Assembly: GCF_900078685.2 (NCBI RefSeq)
Contig: NZ_LT546170.1
Coordinates: 767,706-831,705 of the forward strand
Length of the DNA: 64,000 bases
Source of the DNA: Mycolicibacter icosiumassiliensis
GTDB lineage: Bacteria > Actinomycetota > Actinomycetes > Mycobacteriales > Mycobacteriaceae
Direction: 5' to 3'
The translations under genes and the position numbers were made by a program. Shown here piece after piece: positions 14,472-22,458 of this stretch. Position 1 is the stretch's first letter. Each line of letters begins with the position of its first letter. A model generated the notes under the pieces. The model had not been told where the DNA came from, searched no databases, and was given only the letters and a program-made list of their open reading frames with translations.

Positions 14472-16027
14472 AGCTTCTCGCAGCGCAATTCGTGGCCCTT
14501 GGCGGTCAGGCAGCGACCGGACTTGAGATCCCATTCCCAGCCGTGCTGATTACAGGTCAGGGTGTCGCCGTCGACCACCCCGAACTTCGACAGGTCAGCC
14601 TTCATGTGCGGGCAGCGACGCTGAATCTGCCAGTCGCCCACGATGATGGTCGCTGAGTCGTCGTGGCTCTCGCCGAACCAGCCTTCGGCGTAGACGATCC
14701 GGTCCTCGGTGAGGCACTTGAAGAAGGTGTACAGGTACTCGTTGTAACCGCCGACCCGCCAGGCCCGAAACCGGGTGGACAAGAAGATGGTGTTGACCCA
14801 GTCCGGTTCGCCGTCGCGCAGCACGGTCCGCACCAGCTCGGGCGGAATGCCGAAGCCGTAACGGAACTTCTCGCCGGGAATAGGCTCGCGCACTATGCGT
14901 TTGGGGAAGTCCAGCACTACCGTCTCGGTGTGGCCCTGCCCATCCAACACCAGCTCGACCGGATAACCGATGCCATCGCAGATCTCGTTGCTGCGGGCCA
15001 TGATCGGCTCGAACAATGCCCGCAGCGGCTCCAGCATCGCCGGGCCCGCCGCCGGCGCCCAGGAGGCCTTCTCGGCGGCCAGCACCGGCGCCATCCGATC
15101 GGCGTAGGCGGCGATGTAGTCCGCCTTGCCGGTGGTGAAGATGGCCTCGACGTCGGCGTCGTCCAGCGGATGTGTCAGCGAATCCAGTTGCGCCCCAGTA
15201 AAAATTGCGGTGCTCCCGGGAATCATCAGCAGGCCGCCGTCGTGGCCGTTGCGGCGCAGCTGATCCAAGAACACCATCTCGTCGGGGAAGATGTTGGCCG
15301 GATCGCCGTGATCGTCGTTGAGGTAGCGCAGCTCGGGATCCAGGAAACACGGCGGACCCGCGGACGGCACCACCCAGGTTGCTCCGACGTGGGCGATGTA
15401 CTGGCGGGCGCGGTCCATCTGCCGCTGGCGCTTCTGGGTGCCGAACGCCTCCTTGGCCCGGGCCGGCATGTCGTAGACCATCGGGTACCAGATCGCCCCG
15501 GAGTACTGCACCAGGTGCACGTCGATCGTGTCGAAGGCCGCCAGCACGTCCAGGTCGATCGGGCGGGAGTCGTTCATGTTGAACACGGTGGTCACGCCGT
15601 CGGAGACCACCAGCCCGGAGTCGCCGATCGGGCCGTCGGCCGGGGCGCGCAGCGCGATGATCATCACGTCCAGGTCGCCCTTGGGGCCGGACACGGTGTG
15701 CCGTTGCGAATCGGCGGTCTCGAAGAACCGGTGAAAGCCCAGCTCCTCCAGCTCGCGGCGCAGGTCGGGCACCGGATAGTCCGGCAGCAGCACCACCGCG
15801 TCCTTGTTGACGTGCGCCGCCAGGTGTCGCGGATCGAAGTGATCGTGGTGCAGGTGCGAGATGTAGAGGTAGTCGCAGTCGCCGAGGGCGTCCCAGTCCA
15901 GCGACGAGTTGTCCGGGAACGGGAACCACGACCCGAAGTAGGCCGGATTCACCCACGGGTCGCAGAGGATGCTGCCCGCGGCGGTCTCGATCCGGAAGCC
16001 GGCGTGCCCGACGCTGGTGACCTGCAC
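14468..16027 (-). CDS. metallo-beta-lactamase fold / Rieske [2Fe-2S] fusion protein (Rv3818-like)
   Basis: A 519-residue two-domain protein from GTG 16027. Residues 1-250 have a metallo-beta-lactamase fold of the UlaG type, with the metal motif SHLHHDHFD at about residues 57-65 and GHAGFRIE at the start. The C-terminal 90 residues form a Rieske domain with CPHMKADL and CNQHGWEWD (CxH...CxxH) to hold a [2Fe-2S] cluster. The layout recalls CMP-sialic-acid-hydroxylase-like proteins, so an oxygen- or redox-dependent hydroxylase is possible, but the substrate is unknown. It is coupled with the small gene downstream and divergent from the acyltransferase block. Confidence 0.9.
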   Translation of the reverse strand: MQVTSVGHAGFRIETAAGSILCDPWVNPAYFGSWFPFPDNSSLDWDALGDCDYLYISHLHHDHFDPRHLAAHVNKDAVVLLPDYPVPDLRRELEELGFHRFFETADSQRHTVSGPKGDLDVMIIALRAPADGPIGDSGLVVSDGVTTVFNMNDSRPIDLDVLAAFDTIDVHLVQYSGAIWYPMVYDMPARAKEAFGTQKRQRQMDRARQYIAHVGATWVVPSAGPPCFLDPELRYLNDDHGDPANIFPDEMVFLDQLRRNGHDGGLLMIPGSTAIFTGAQLDSLTHPLDDADVEAIFTTGKADYIAAYADRMAPVLAAEKASWAPAAGPAMLEPLRALFEPIMARSNEICDGIGYPVELVLDGQGHTETVVLDFPKRIVREPIPGEKFRYGFGIPPELVRTVLRDGEPDWVNTIFLSTRFRAWRVGGYNEYLYTFFKCLTEDRIVYAEGWFGESHDDSATIIVGDWQIQRRCPHMKADLSKFGVVDGDTLTCNQHGWEWDLKSGRCLTAKGHELRCEKL

Positions 16028-16110
16028 GTGTACCTTCTCCCGACGCTGATAGAGATCGCTTCCGAGCTTACCGGCGGCCGAGCCGGCCCTATCGCCTAGG
16101 CTTGAGTGCT

Positions 16111-16902
16111 GTGGAGGCTTGGTACGGCGGTGTCGCCGCCGCTGCGCGAACGCTGTGGCGCTATGAGGGTTTGAAGATCACCGTCACCGGCCGGGAGCAC
16201 CTGCCCGCCGCCGGCGGCGCGGTGGTCGCGATCAACCACACCGGCTACTTCGACTTCCTGTTCGCCGGAGTCGCCTCCTACGACGCGAAACCACGTCGCT
16301 GGGTGCGATTCATGGCCAAGAAAGAGACGTTCGACAACAGGTTCACCGGACCGATCATGCGCGGCTGCAAGCACATCGCGGTGGATCGCAGCCAGGGCGC
16401 GCAGTCCTATGCCGCCGCCGTCTCCTACCTCAAGGCCGGCGAGCTGGTCGGGGTCTACCCGGAGGCGACCATCAGCCGCAGCTTCGAGCTCAAGGAATTC
16501 AAGAGCGGGGCCGCGCGGATGGCGATCGAAGCGCAGGTGCCGATCATCCCGCACATCGTGTGGGGCGCCCAGCGGCTCTGGACCAAAGACCACCCAAAGC
16601 AACTGGGCTGTACCAAGGTGCCGGTCACGGTGACGATCGGCGAGCCGATACCGCCCACGCTCCCGGTCGAGGAATTGCGTGCCCTGCTGCAGACCCGGAT
16701 GCAGCACCTGCTCGAACAGGCGCAGGACTGCTATCCCGACGACCATCCCGCCGGTGCCTTCTGGGTGCCGCGACGCCTGGGCGGTAGTGCTCCCACCCCC
16801 GCCGAGGCGCTCGAGCTCGATGCCGCCGAAGCCGCGCGCAAAGCCGAGCAGCGGGCCGCCGGCCAGCAGCAGCCGCCGAGCCCGACGGGCGCTGCGGAGT
16901 AG
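16111..16902 (+). CDS. 1-acylglycerol-3-phosphate acyltransferase-like protein, first of three
   Basis: About 263 residues, PlsC family. Block I NHTGYFD (HxxxxD) and block III YPEATISRSFELKEFKSGAARMA are present, as is block IV IPHIVWG. These enzymes move an acyl chain from CoA or ACP to lysophosphatidate or related acceptors at the membrane. I chose GTG 16111 by comparison with the two paralogues downstream; TTG 16102 is possible. No ribosome site is visible, so the mRNA may be leaderless. It matches one of Rv3814c-Rv3816c. The C-terminus is Ala/Gln rich. Confidence 0.85.
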   Translation: MEAWYGGVAAAARTLWRYEGLKITVTGREHLPAAGGAVVAINHTGYFDFLFAGVASYDAKPRRWVRFMAKKETFDNRFTGPIMRGCKHIAVDRSQGAQSYAAAVSYLKAGELVGVYPEATISRSFELKEFKSGAARMAIEAQVPIIPHIVWGAQRLWTKDHPKQLGCTKVPVTVTIGEPIPPTLPVEELRALLQTRMQHLLEQAQDCYPDDHPAGAFWVPRRLGGSAPTPAEALELDAAEAARKAEQRAAGQQQPPSPTGAAE

Positions 16903-16909
16903 AGCTGGC

Positions 16910-17695
16910 ATGCAGCCGGTCTTTCGGGCCTTGGAGCTCACGGCGCTGGGCGCGGTGAAGATCGCCGGCGCAGCGATCGACTACCTGGGGCTGGAACACA
17001 TCCCCGCTGACGGCGGTGCGGTGATCGCGATCAACCACACCGGTTACGTGGATTTCCTGCCGGCCGGGCTGGCGGCGTATCACCGCGGACGCCGGATGCG
17101 GTTCATGATCAAGGCCGAAATGCAGCAGGTGCGGGTGGTGAATTATCTGATCCACCACACCGGCACCATCCCGGTGGACCGCGGTGCCGGAGCCGACGCC
17201 TACCAGCACGCGGTGACCGCATTGCGCTCCGGCGAGGTGGTGGGCGTCTACCCCGAGGCCACCATCAGCCGCAGCTTCGAGCTCAAGGAATTCAAATCCG
17301 GGGCGGCCCGAATGGCGCTGGAGGCGCAGGTGCCGATCGTCCCGCTGATCGTCTGGGGCGCCCACCGGCTGTGGACCAAGGATCACCCGAGGGCGCGGTT
17401 GATTCGCAGCAAGATTCCGATCACCATCCTGGCGGGGGAACCGCTTGCCCCATCCGGTGACGCCGCGGCGCTCATCGCCCGATTACGCGAGGCAATGGCG
17501 CCGATGCTGGCTCAGGTGCAGCAGGACTACCCGCACCCCGCCGGCCAATTCTGGGTGCCCCGACGACTCGGCGGCGGCGCCCCCACGCCCGACGAGGCTA
17601 GGGTTGTCGAAGAGCAGGAGCTGGCGGAACGGATGCGCAAGCGTGCGGGCGACCGCCGGGCCGGCCCAGCGAACACGGAGCGCACGGAGCACTAG
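16910..17695 (+). CDS. 1-acylglycerol-3-phosphate acyltransferase-like protein, second of three
   Basis: A 261-residue PlsC-family protein (MQPVFRALELTALGAVK) with NHTGYVD and YPEATISRSFELKEFKSGAARMA intact. It is close to its neighbours: the block-III region is identical in the first and second copies. It starts 7 bases after the first gene and ends 3 bases before the third, so the three are one operon. It is likely to modify phospholipid or a related glycerolipid; the acceptor cannot be told. Homologous to the Rv3814c-Rv3816c set. Confidence 0.9.
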   Translation: MQPVFRALELTALGAVKIAGAAIDYLGLEHIPADGGAVIAINHTGYVDFLPAGLAAYHRGRRMRFMIKAEMQQVRVVNYLIHHTGTIPVDRGAGADAYQHAVTALRSGEVVGVYPEATISRSFELKEFKSGAARMALEAQVPIVPLIVWGAHRLWTKDHPRARLIRSKIPITILAGEPLAPSGDAAALIARLREAMAPMLAQVQQDYPHPAGQFWVPRRLGGGAPTPDEARVVEEQELAERMRKRAGDRRAGPANTERTEH

Positions 17696-17698
17696 AGC

Positions 17699-18493
17699 AT
17701 GGCCGAACCCTTCTTCCGAGCACTGGAGATCGTGCTCCCGCGGCTGGTCAACGCCAACGGGCCGCACGTGACCATCGACGGCCTGGAAAACATTCCCGAG
17801 CACGGTGGGGCGGTGCTTGCCCTCAACCACACCAGCTATCTGGACTGGTATCCGGCCTCGCTCGCGGCCTTGCGGCGGCACCGTCGGCTGCGGTTCATGA
17901 TCAAAGTCGAGATGACCGAGGTCCCGGTGGTCAACTACGTGATCAAGCACATCAAGTTGATTCCGGTCGACCGTTCCGCCGGGGCCGGCGCCTACGACGA
18001 GGCAGTGCGGCGGTTGCGGCAAGGCGAGCTGGTCGGTCTGAATCCAGAGGCCACCATCAGCCGCAGCTTCGAGCTGCGGGAGTTCAAAACAGGGGCTGCC
18101 CGGATGGCCCACGCCGCGGGCGTTCCGCTCATCCCGGTCATCGTCTGGGGCATCCACCGCGTCTGGACCAAGGACCATCCGAAGCATTTGTGGCGCAACC
18201 ATATTCCGGTGTTGGCGAAGATCGGTCGCCCGATGACTGCCTCCGCTGATGCAGCGGCTACCACCGCGGAGTTGAGAACCACGATGGCGGCGATGCTCGA
18301 CGAGGTGCAACTGGAGTACCCGCATCCAGTGGGGGCACACTGGGTGCCGCGCCGGCTGGGCGGCAGCGCGCCCACCATGGCCGAAGCCTTGGAGATGCGC
18401 GCAGCCGAGCTGGCCGAGCGTGATCGCAAACGTCGCGAGCAGGGCCACGGCGGACGGCTGCGGCGGACACCGGCCGGACGGAGTTCGCACTGA
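17699..18493 (+). CDS. 1-acylglycerol-3-phosphate acyltransferase-like protein, third of three
   Basis: A 264-residue PlsC-family protein (MAEPFFRALEIVLPRLV) with NHTSYLD and NPEATISRSFELREFKTGAARMA; the usual YPEG/YPEA tyrosine is Asn here. It is the most divergent of the three. Its TGA overlaps the ATG of the HAD gene by one base (TGATG), so the phosphatase belongs to the same operon. Together the four genes could shape a lysophospholipid or phosphatidate pool; this is inference from family and order. Confidence 0.9.
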   Translation: MAEPFFRALEIVLPRLVNANGPHVTIDGLENIPEHGGAVLALNHTSYLDWYPASLAALRRHRRLRFMIKVEMTEVPVVNYVIKHIKLIPVDRSAGAGAYDEAVRRLRQGELVGLNPEATISRSFELREFKTGAARMAHAAGVPLIPVIVWGIHRVWTKDHPKHLWRNHIPVLAKIGRPMTASADAAATTAELRTTMAAMLDEVQLEYPHPVGAHWVPRRLGGSAPTMAEALEMRAAELAERDRKRREQGHGGRLRRTPAGRSSH

Positions 18494-19323
18494 TGCAGCC
18501 CCGCGGCGGACCTCCCGCGCTGATCGCCAGCGACGTCGACGGCACCCTGCTCGACGACACCGAGAACATCACCGCGCGGACCCGCGCCGCGGTGCACGCC
18601 GCCGTGGAATCCGGCGCCCGCTTCGTGCTGGCGACCGGACGCCCACCGCGGTGGATCGCGCCGGTGGTCGACGCGCTCGGATTCGCCCCGATGGCGGTGT
18701 GCGCCAACGGGGCGGTGATCTACGACCCCGCCACCGATCGGGTGGTGTCGGCACGCACGCTCTCGGCCGACAGTCTGGTCAAGCTGGCCGAGGTCGCCAG
18801 CCGCGCTATCCCAGGGGTTGGCCTGGCCGTGGAGCGGATCGGCGAAAGCGCGCACGACGCGGCCACCCCGCAGTTCGTCAGTTCACCGGGCTACGAACAC
18901 GCCTGGCTCAACCCCGACAACACCGAGGTGTCTTTGCAGGACCTGCTGTCCCAGCCGGCGATCAAACTGCTGATCCGCAAGGCGGGGATGTCCAGCGCCG
19001 ACATGGCGACGCAGCTGCAGGCCCACATCGGAACGGCCGCCGAGCTGACCTACTCCACCAACAACGGACTGATCGAGGTGGTGCCGGCGGGCATCACCAA
19101 GGCCAGCGGCATTGAGGAGTTGATCGCGCCGCTGGGGATCGGTGTCGAGCAGGTGGTGGCGTTCGGGGACATGCCCAACGACCTACCGATGCTGGTGCGT
19201 GCGGGCCACGGCGTGGCGATGGGCAACGCGCACCCCGACGTGCTCGCGGCGGCCGCCGAGATCACCACACCCAACACCGACGACGGCCTGGCCCGGGTGC
19301 TGGAGCGGATTTTCCTGCGTTGA
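18493..19323 (+). CDS. HAD superfamily (Cof-type) hydrolase, Rv3813c-like
   Basis: A 276-residue cytoplasmic phosphatase of the Cof/YidA branch. Motif I is SDVDGTLLDD (nucleophile Asp near residue 16), motif II TGRP, motif III the Lys in GITKASG, and motif IV GDMPNDLPML. A C2-type cap lies between motifs II and III. Such enzymes hydrolyse small phosphate esters with broad preference. It is translationally coupled to the three acyltransferases. It ends convergent with the amidase-like gene, 59 bases away, across a hairpin. Confidence 0.92.
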   Translation: MQPRGGPPALIASDVDGTLLDDTENITARTRAAVHAAVESGARFVLATGRPPRWIAPVVDALGFAPMAVCANGAVIYDPATDRVVSARTLSADSLVKLAEVASRAIPGVGLAVERIGESAHDAATPQFVSSPGYEHAWLNPDNTEVSLQDLLSQPAIKLLIRKAGMSSADMATQLQAHIGTAAELTYSTNNGLIEVVPAGITKASGIEELIAPLGIGVEQVVAFGDMPNDLPMLVRAGHGVAMGNAHPDVLAAAAEITTPNTDDGLARVLERIFLR

Positions 19324-19324
19324 T

Positions 19325-19375
19325 GATTCTGCGTCCGCCAGGGACCTCGAACTTCTGCCTGGTACACGCAGACTC
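19325..19375. repeat. imperfect hairpin between convergent genes (family B-like)
   Basis: GATTCTGCGTCCGCCAGG (19325-19342) pairs with CCTGGTACACGCAGACTC (19358-19375) at 14 of 18 positions. The TCTGCGTCC / CGCAGA-CTCAA core resembles the better hairpin at 33230-33282. It is a likely two-way transcription stop for the HAD and amidase-like genes. Confidence 0.5.
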
Positions 19376-19382
19376 AACGGAG

Positions 19383-21104
19383 CTAACCGACGGCGAACGG
19401 GTCGATCACCCGCGAGAAGCGCTCGAGCTGCACCGGCGGGCCTTCCGGCGGTGGCGGGGGCAGCACTTCGGCATTGCCGTCGACGACCCGGATGACCGTC
19501 GCGCTGGCCCGGTTGTAGTTCAGGGTGCCGTGCTGGAAGTTCTGGCCCACCCATTCGGGTTCGGCGAGCTCGGCGCTGGTCGGCAGCCCGAGCACGCCAC
19601 GCTCGTAGCCCAGCGATGCCCAGGCGTCATAGATGGCTCCGGTGATCGGCTGTGCGCCGGTCTCCGGTGACCAGTACACCGCGCCGTGCTCGAAGGTGGC
19701 GTACTTGGTGGAACCCTCGCCGATCGCCTCCGGCGACGTGGGGGCGCCGAGCATGCCCTCCGTACCGCCCAGTTCCAGCCAGCGGGTGTGGATGGCGCCG
19801 CCCTCCATCACCCGGGCGAGGTCTTCCGGCCCGGGCGGTTCGTCGAAGCGGGCGGCGATCTCCCGAATCTCGTTGAGTGCGATGTAGCCCTGCTCGCCAG
19901 GGCACTCGGTCGCGTCGAGGTCGCGGTGGCCGATGATCGAGGGCAGCGTCAGCGACGCACCGCGCGGAAAGTGCGTGAACGCGCCGCCGGCGGAGGTCAG
20001 CTGCGCGATCCCGCGCGGATCGGTGCGGTCCAGACCCAGCCGCCAGCCCAACAACCGGCCGACTGTCTCGAGTTGAATCGGCGGGGGAGGCGCGTCGTCG
20101 AAGGTGCCGATCATCGACACCCCCCAGGTGTTGCGGTTGAAGCCGCCCGCGTGGCTGCCAATGATGCCCCGGGTCAGACCGCCGGCCCGGCCCTCGAACA
20201 CCTGGCCGTACTTGTCTACCAGCGCGTTGTAGCCGATGTCGCACCAGCCCAGGGTGCGGGTGTGATAGGCGTAAATCGCCCGGATGATCTCCGCGGAGTC
20301 TTCGGGGGCGTAGTCGTTGGAGCCGGCGGTGTGGTGCACCACGGCCGCGTGGACCGGGCCGCTCTCCACGGGTTTGCCGCACCGGCCGTAGGCGCCGGCG
20401 CCCCAGTGGCTGCGCGGGATGATGTTGGGGGGCTGGCCCGGACCCAGCACCGCCCGCGGCGGTTGCCACTGCGCGTCGACCGGGGCCTTCGGCGGCGTGA
20501 TCAGCACCGCGGAGACATTCTGGGCAAAGGGTTGCGCGGCGGTGGCCGGCACGTAACCGAGCTCGGGCCCCAGCACGGGCCGCTGGGGGGCCGGCTCCGC
20601 CGTGGCGGGGCCCTTCGCAGTGGCCTGCCCCTTGGCCTTGGGTTTGGCCTGAGCGCTCGGAGCAGTCCGGGTCACCGCGATCTGTACCGCCGTGGTCCGG
20701 CCGACGAACACCGGCTCGGTCCCGTCCGGGCCGGGAGCCGGCGCATCGGCGGGCCGGGGACCCGGCGTCTCCTGCTTGGTTTCGTGCGCGGTCGCATACC
20801 AGGGTCCCCAGGATCCGTCGGCGCGTTTGGCGCGGATCCGTGCCGACGTGCCGGTCAGGTCGGCGCCGGTGAGCGCGACCATGGTGAACGGTTCGGCCTG
20901 GGTGATCTCGCGGACGGTGACGCCCGGCTCCAGATTTGGCAGTGGCTGCTGGTTCAGCTTGGTGGCGGCAGCGCTGGGGGGTGTCGCCGAGGCATCCACC
21001 GACGTGAAGCCCGACCCGGAGTTCAACGCCCACGGCAGGATCAGCACGGTCGCGAAAGACGCGGTCAGCTTGATCGTCGGCGGGGGACGACGACGGGTTG
21101 GCAC
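19383..21104 (-). CDS. exported PGRP/amidase-domain protein with LGFP repeats (Rv3811-like)
   Basis: A 573-residue protein from GTG 21104 with an N-terminal hydrophobic export segment (IKLTASFATVLILPWAL). A low-complexity linker (PKAKGQATAKGPATAEPAPQ) leads to a peptidoglycan-recognition/amidase-2 domain: HWGAGAYGRCG, VHHTAG, GYNALVDKYGQVFEGRAGG, HAGGFN and HRDLDATECPG, so the zinc His and Cys residues look present. LGFP-type repeats follow, such as WLELGGTEGMLGAPTSPE and WASLGYERGVLGLPTSAE. Family members act on peptidoglycan or bind it in the cell wall. It sits beside erp, as Rv3811 does in M. tuberculosis. Confidence 0.9.
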   Translation of the reverse strand: MPTRRRPPPTIKLTASFATVLILPWALNSGSGFTSVDASATPPSAAATKLNQQPLPNLEPGVTVREITQAEPFTMVALTGADLTGTSARIRAKRADGSWGPWYATAHETKQETPGPRPADAPAPGPDGTEPVFVGRTTAVQIAVTRTAPSAQAKPKAKGQATAKGPATAEPAPQRPVLGPELGYVPATAAQPFAQNVSAVLITPPKAPVDAQWQPPRAVLGPGQPPNIIPRSHWGAGAYGRCGKPVESGPVHAAVVHHTAGSNDYAPEDSAEIIRAIYAYHTRTLGWCDIGYNALVDKYGQVFEGRAGGLTRGIIGSHAGGFNRNTWGVSMIGTFDDAPPPPIQLETVGRLLGWRLGLDRTDPRGIAQLTSAGGAFTHFPRGASLTLPSIIGHRDLDATECPGEQGYIALNEIREIAARFDEPPGPEDLARVMEGGAIHTRWLELGGTEGMLGAPTSPEAIGEGSTKYATFEHGAVYWSPETGAQPITGAIYDAWASLGYERGVLGLPTSAELAEPEWVGQNFQHGTLNYNRASATVIRVVDGNAEVLPPPPPEGPPVQLERFSRVIDPFAVG

Positions 21105-21185
21105 GTGCTGATGTTACGTATGTGTCATGTGTTGTTGTTGATGCGACACGCGTCCGCGGGGGCCGACGGGTTTCCGGGCATTGTT

Positions 21186-21243
21186 AACGGCACCGCAGAG
21201 TCTTCCGGTGCCCGCCGGTGCGGGCCGACTCTGCGGTGCCGTT
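21186..21243 (-). terminator. strong hairpin after erp
   Basis: AACGGCACCGCAGAGTC (21186-21202) and its exact reverse complement (21227-21243) form a 17-bp perfect stem with a 24-base loop that can itself fold. It lies 30 bases after the erp stop. No long T tract. Confidence 0.75.
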
Positions 21244-21272
21244 GGGCGGAACAGCTCCGCTGTTGTGTCTTG

Positions 21273-22160
21273 CTACGGCAGTGCCGGGGCCGGGGCGGCA
21301 ACCGCCGGTCCGGCGCCCTGCGCAGCCTGTGCGATGGACGGGATCACCACACCCTTGAGCAGGTCGATGGCCTGTCCGGCGCCCAGCTGGTTGGCCGCGC
21401 TCATCAGGTCGCTGACCAGACCGCCCTTCTCCTCCGGCATGCCCAGGGACGGGTCGCCGAGGATCGGGTAGGTGCCGTCCAGGCCGGGGTCCAGGCCCAC
21501 CGGTGAGGTGAGCGGCAGACCGTCGGACCCGAGCAGGCCGGTGTCCGGGCTGGTCAAGCCGGGGCTGGTCAAACCCGGGCTGGTCAAGCCGGGGCTGGTC
21601 AGCGGGCTGGTCAATCCCGGGCTGGTCAGCGAGGAATCGGTCAGCGGCGGCGTGGTCAGGCCGGGTGTCGTCAGGCCGGGCGTGGTCAGGCCGGATGTGG
21701 TGGACACTCCGGGCGTGCCCAGCGGCGGCGTCGACAGCGACGGCGTGGTCCCCAGGGACGGGTCGGTGAGCCCCGGTGTGCCCAGTCCGGGCGAGGTGAG
21801 GCCCGGCGTGGTCCCCAGGGACGGGTCGGTGAGGCCCGGTGTGCCCAGGCCCGGCGAGGTCAGGCCGGGGTACATCCCGGTCGAAGCCCCCGGGAGCATC
21901 CCGGTCGAGGCGCCTCCGCCGCCGAAGCCCGGCACCGGCGGGAGGTTCACCCCGAACTGGGACAAGCCCTGGGTCAGGGCGGTGATCAGCTCACTGGGCA
22001 GGTCGGCCACGGACGACGCCGCGACGAAGTCGTGGTGCTGAGGGGCGCTGTTGTGGGCGGTCAGCTCGGATACTGCGACAACTGCGAACGGACTCGCGAC
22101 CGCCAGGGCGGCGACTGCGCTCATGGTTGTCGAGAGCCTGCGTCGACGTCGGTTCGGCAC
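21273..22160 (-). CDS. erp: exported repetitive protein Erp (PirG)
   Basis: A 295-residue secreted cell-surface protein. GTG 22160 is the start, with GAGGAG 8-9 bases upstream. The layout is that of Erp: a signal peptide (LSTTMSAVAALAVASPFAVVAV), an N-terminal domain, a central PGLTS-type repeat region (about residues 100-220, e.g. PGLTSPGLGTPGLTDPSLGT) and a C-terminal domain with a hydrophobic Ala/Pro-rich end. Erp is needed for full cell-envelope integrity and virulence in M. tuberculosis. The repeat region differs between species, and here it is long. It is divergent from glf. Confidence 0.93.
   Translation of the reverse strand: MPNRRRRRLSTTMSAVAALAVASPFAVVAVSELTAHNSAPQHHDFVAASSVADLPSELITALTQGLSQFGVNLPPVPGFGGGGASTGMLPGASTGMYPGLTSPGLGTPGLTDPSLGTTPGLTSPGLGTPGLTDPSLGTTPSLSTPPLGTPGVSTTSGLTTPGLTTPGLTTPPLTDSSLTSPGLTSPLTSPGLTSPGLTSPGLTSPDTGLLGSDGLPLTSPVGLDPGLDGTYPILGDPSLGMPEEKGGLVSDLMSAANQLGAGQAIDLLKGVVIPSIAQAAQGAGPAVAAPAPALP
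21741..21866. repeat. 63-bp tandem duplication inside erp
   Basis: Two adjacent near-identical 63-bp units (21741-21803 and 21804-21866), each coding 21 residues of the form TPGLTSPGLGTPGL + TDPSLGT. Shorter PGLTS-coding repeats surround them. Length change here would alter the Erp repeat domain in frame. Confidence 0.8.
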
Positions 22161-22458
22161 GGAAGTCTCCTCAATATGTTTTGCCGTAGGGCCCCGCACT
22201 TTTTCGGAGCCGTCGTGGCGCTTACTGCACTTACATCTGTCCTACGTGACCGACGGTACGCGTGTGACTTGTGTGAAAGGAGTGACGAGATCGAATCGTG
22301 AGGGAACTGCGATCAACCCTTCTCCGGCGTCCGGCGGCGGCCTCGACGCGCCCAGATGGCCGAGCTGCTGCGAATCGGCGGGTGATAGTCAAGGTGCAAG
22401 CGGGAGCGGCGGGGCGCCGACGATGCAGGCGGGCGCTGGTCGGCTACCCTTGGCGCCG
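22161..22458. other. divergent erp-glf intergenic region
   Basis: 298 bases between the erp start and the glf start. It must hold promoters for both directions. Open frames here only extend glf upstream without a family match. No clear operator or small gene seen. Confidence 0.5.
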
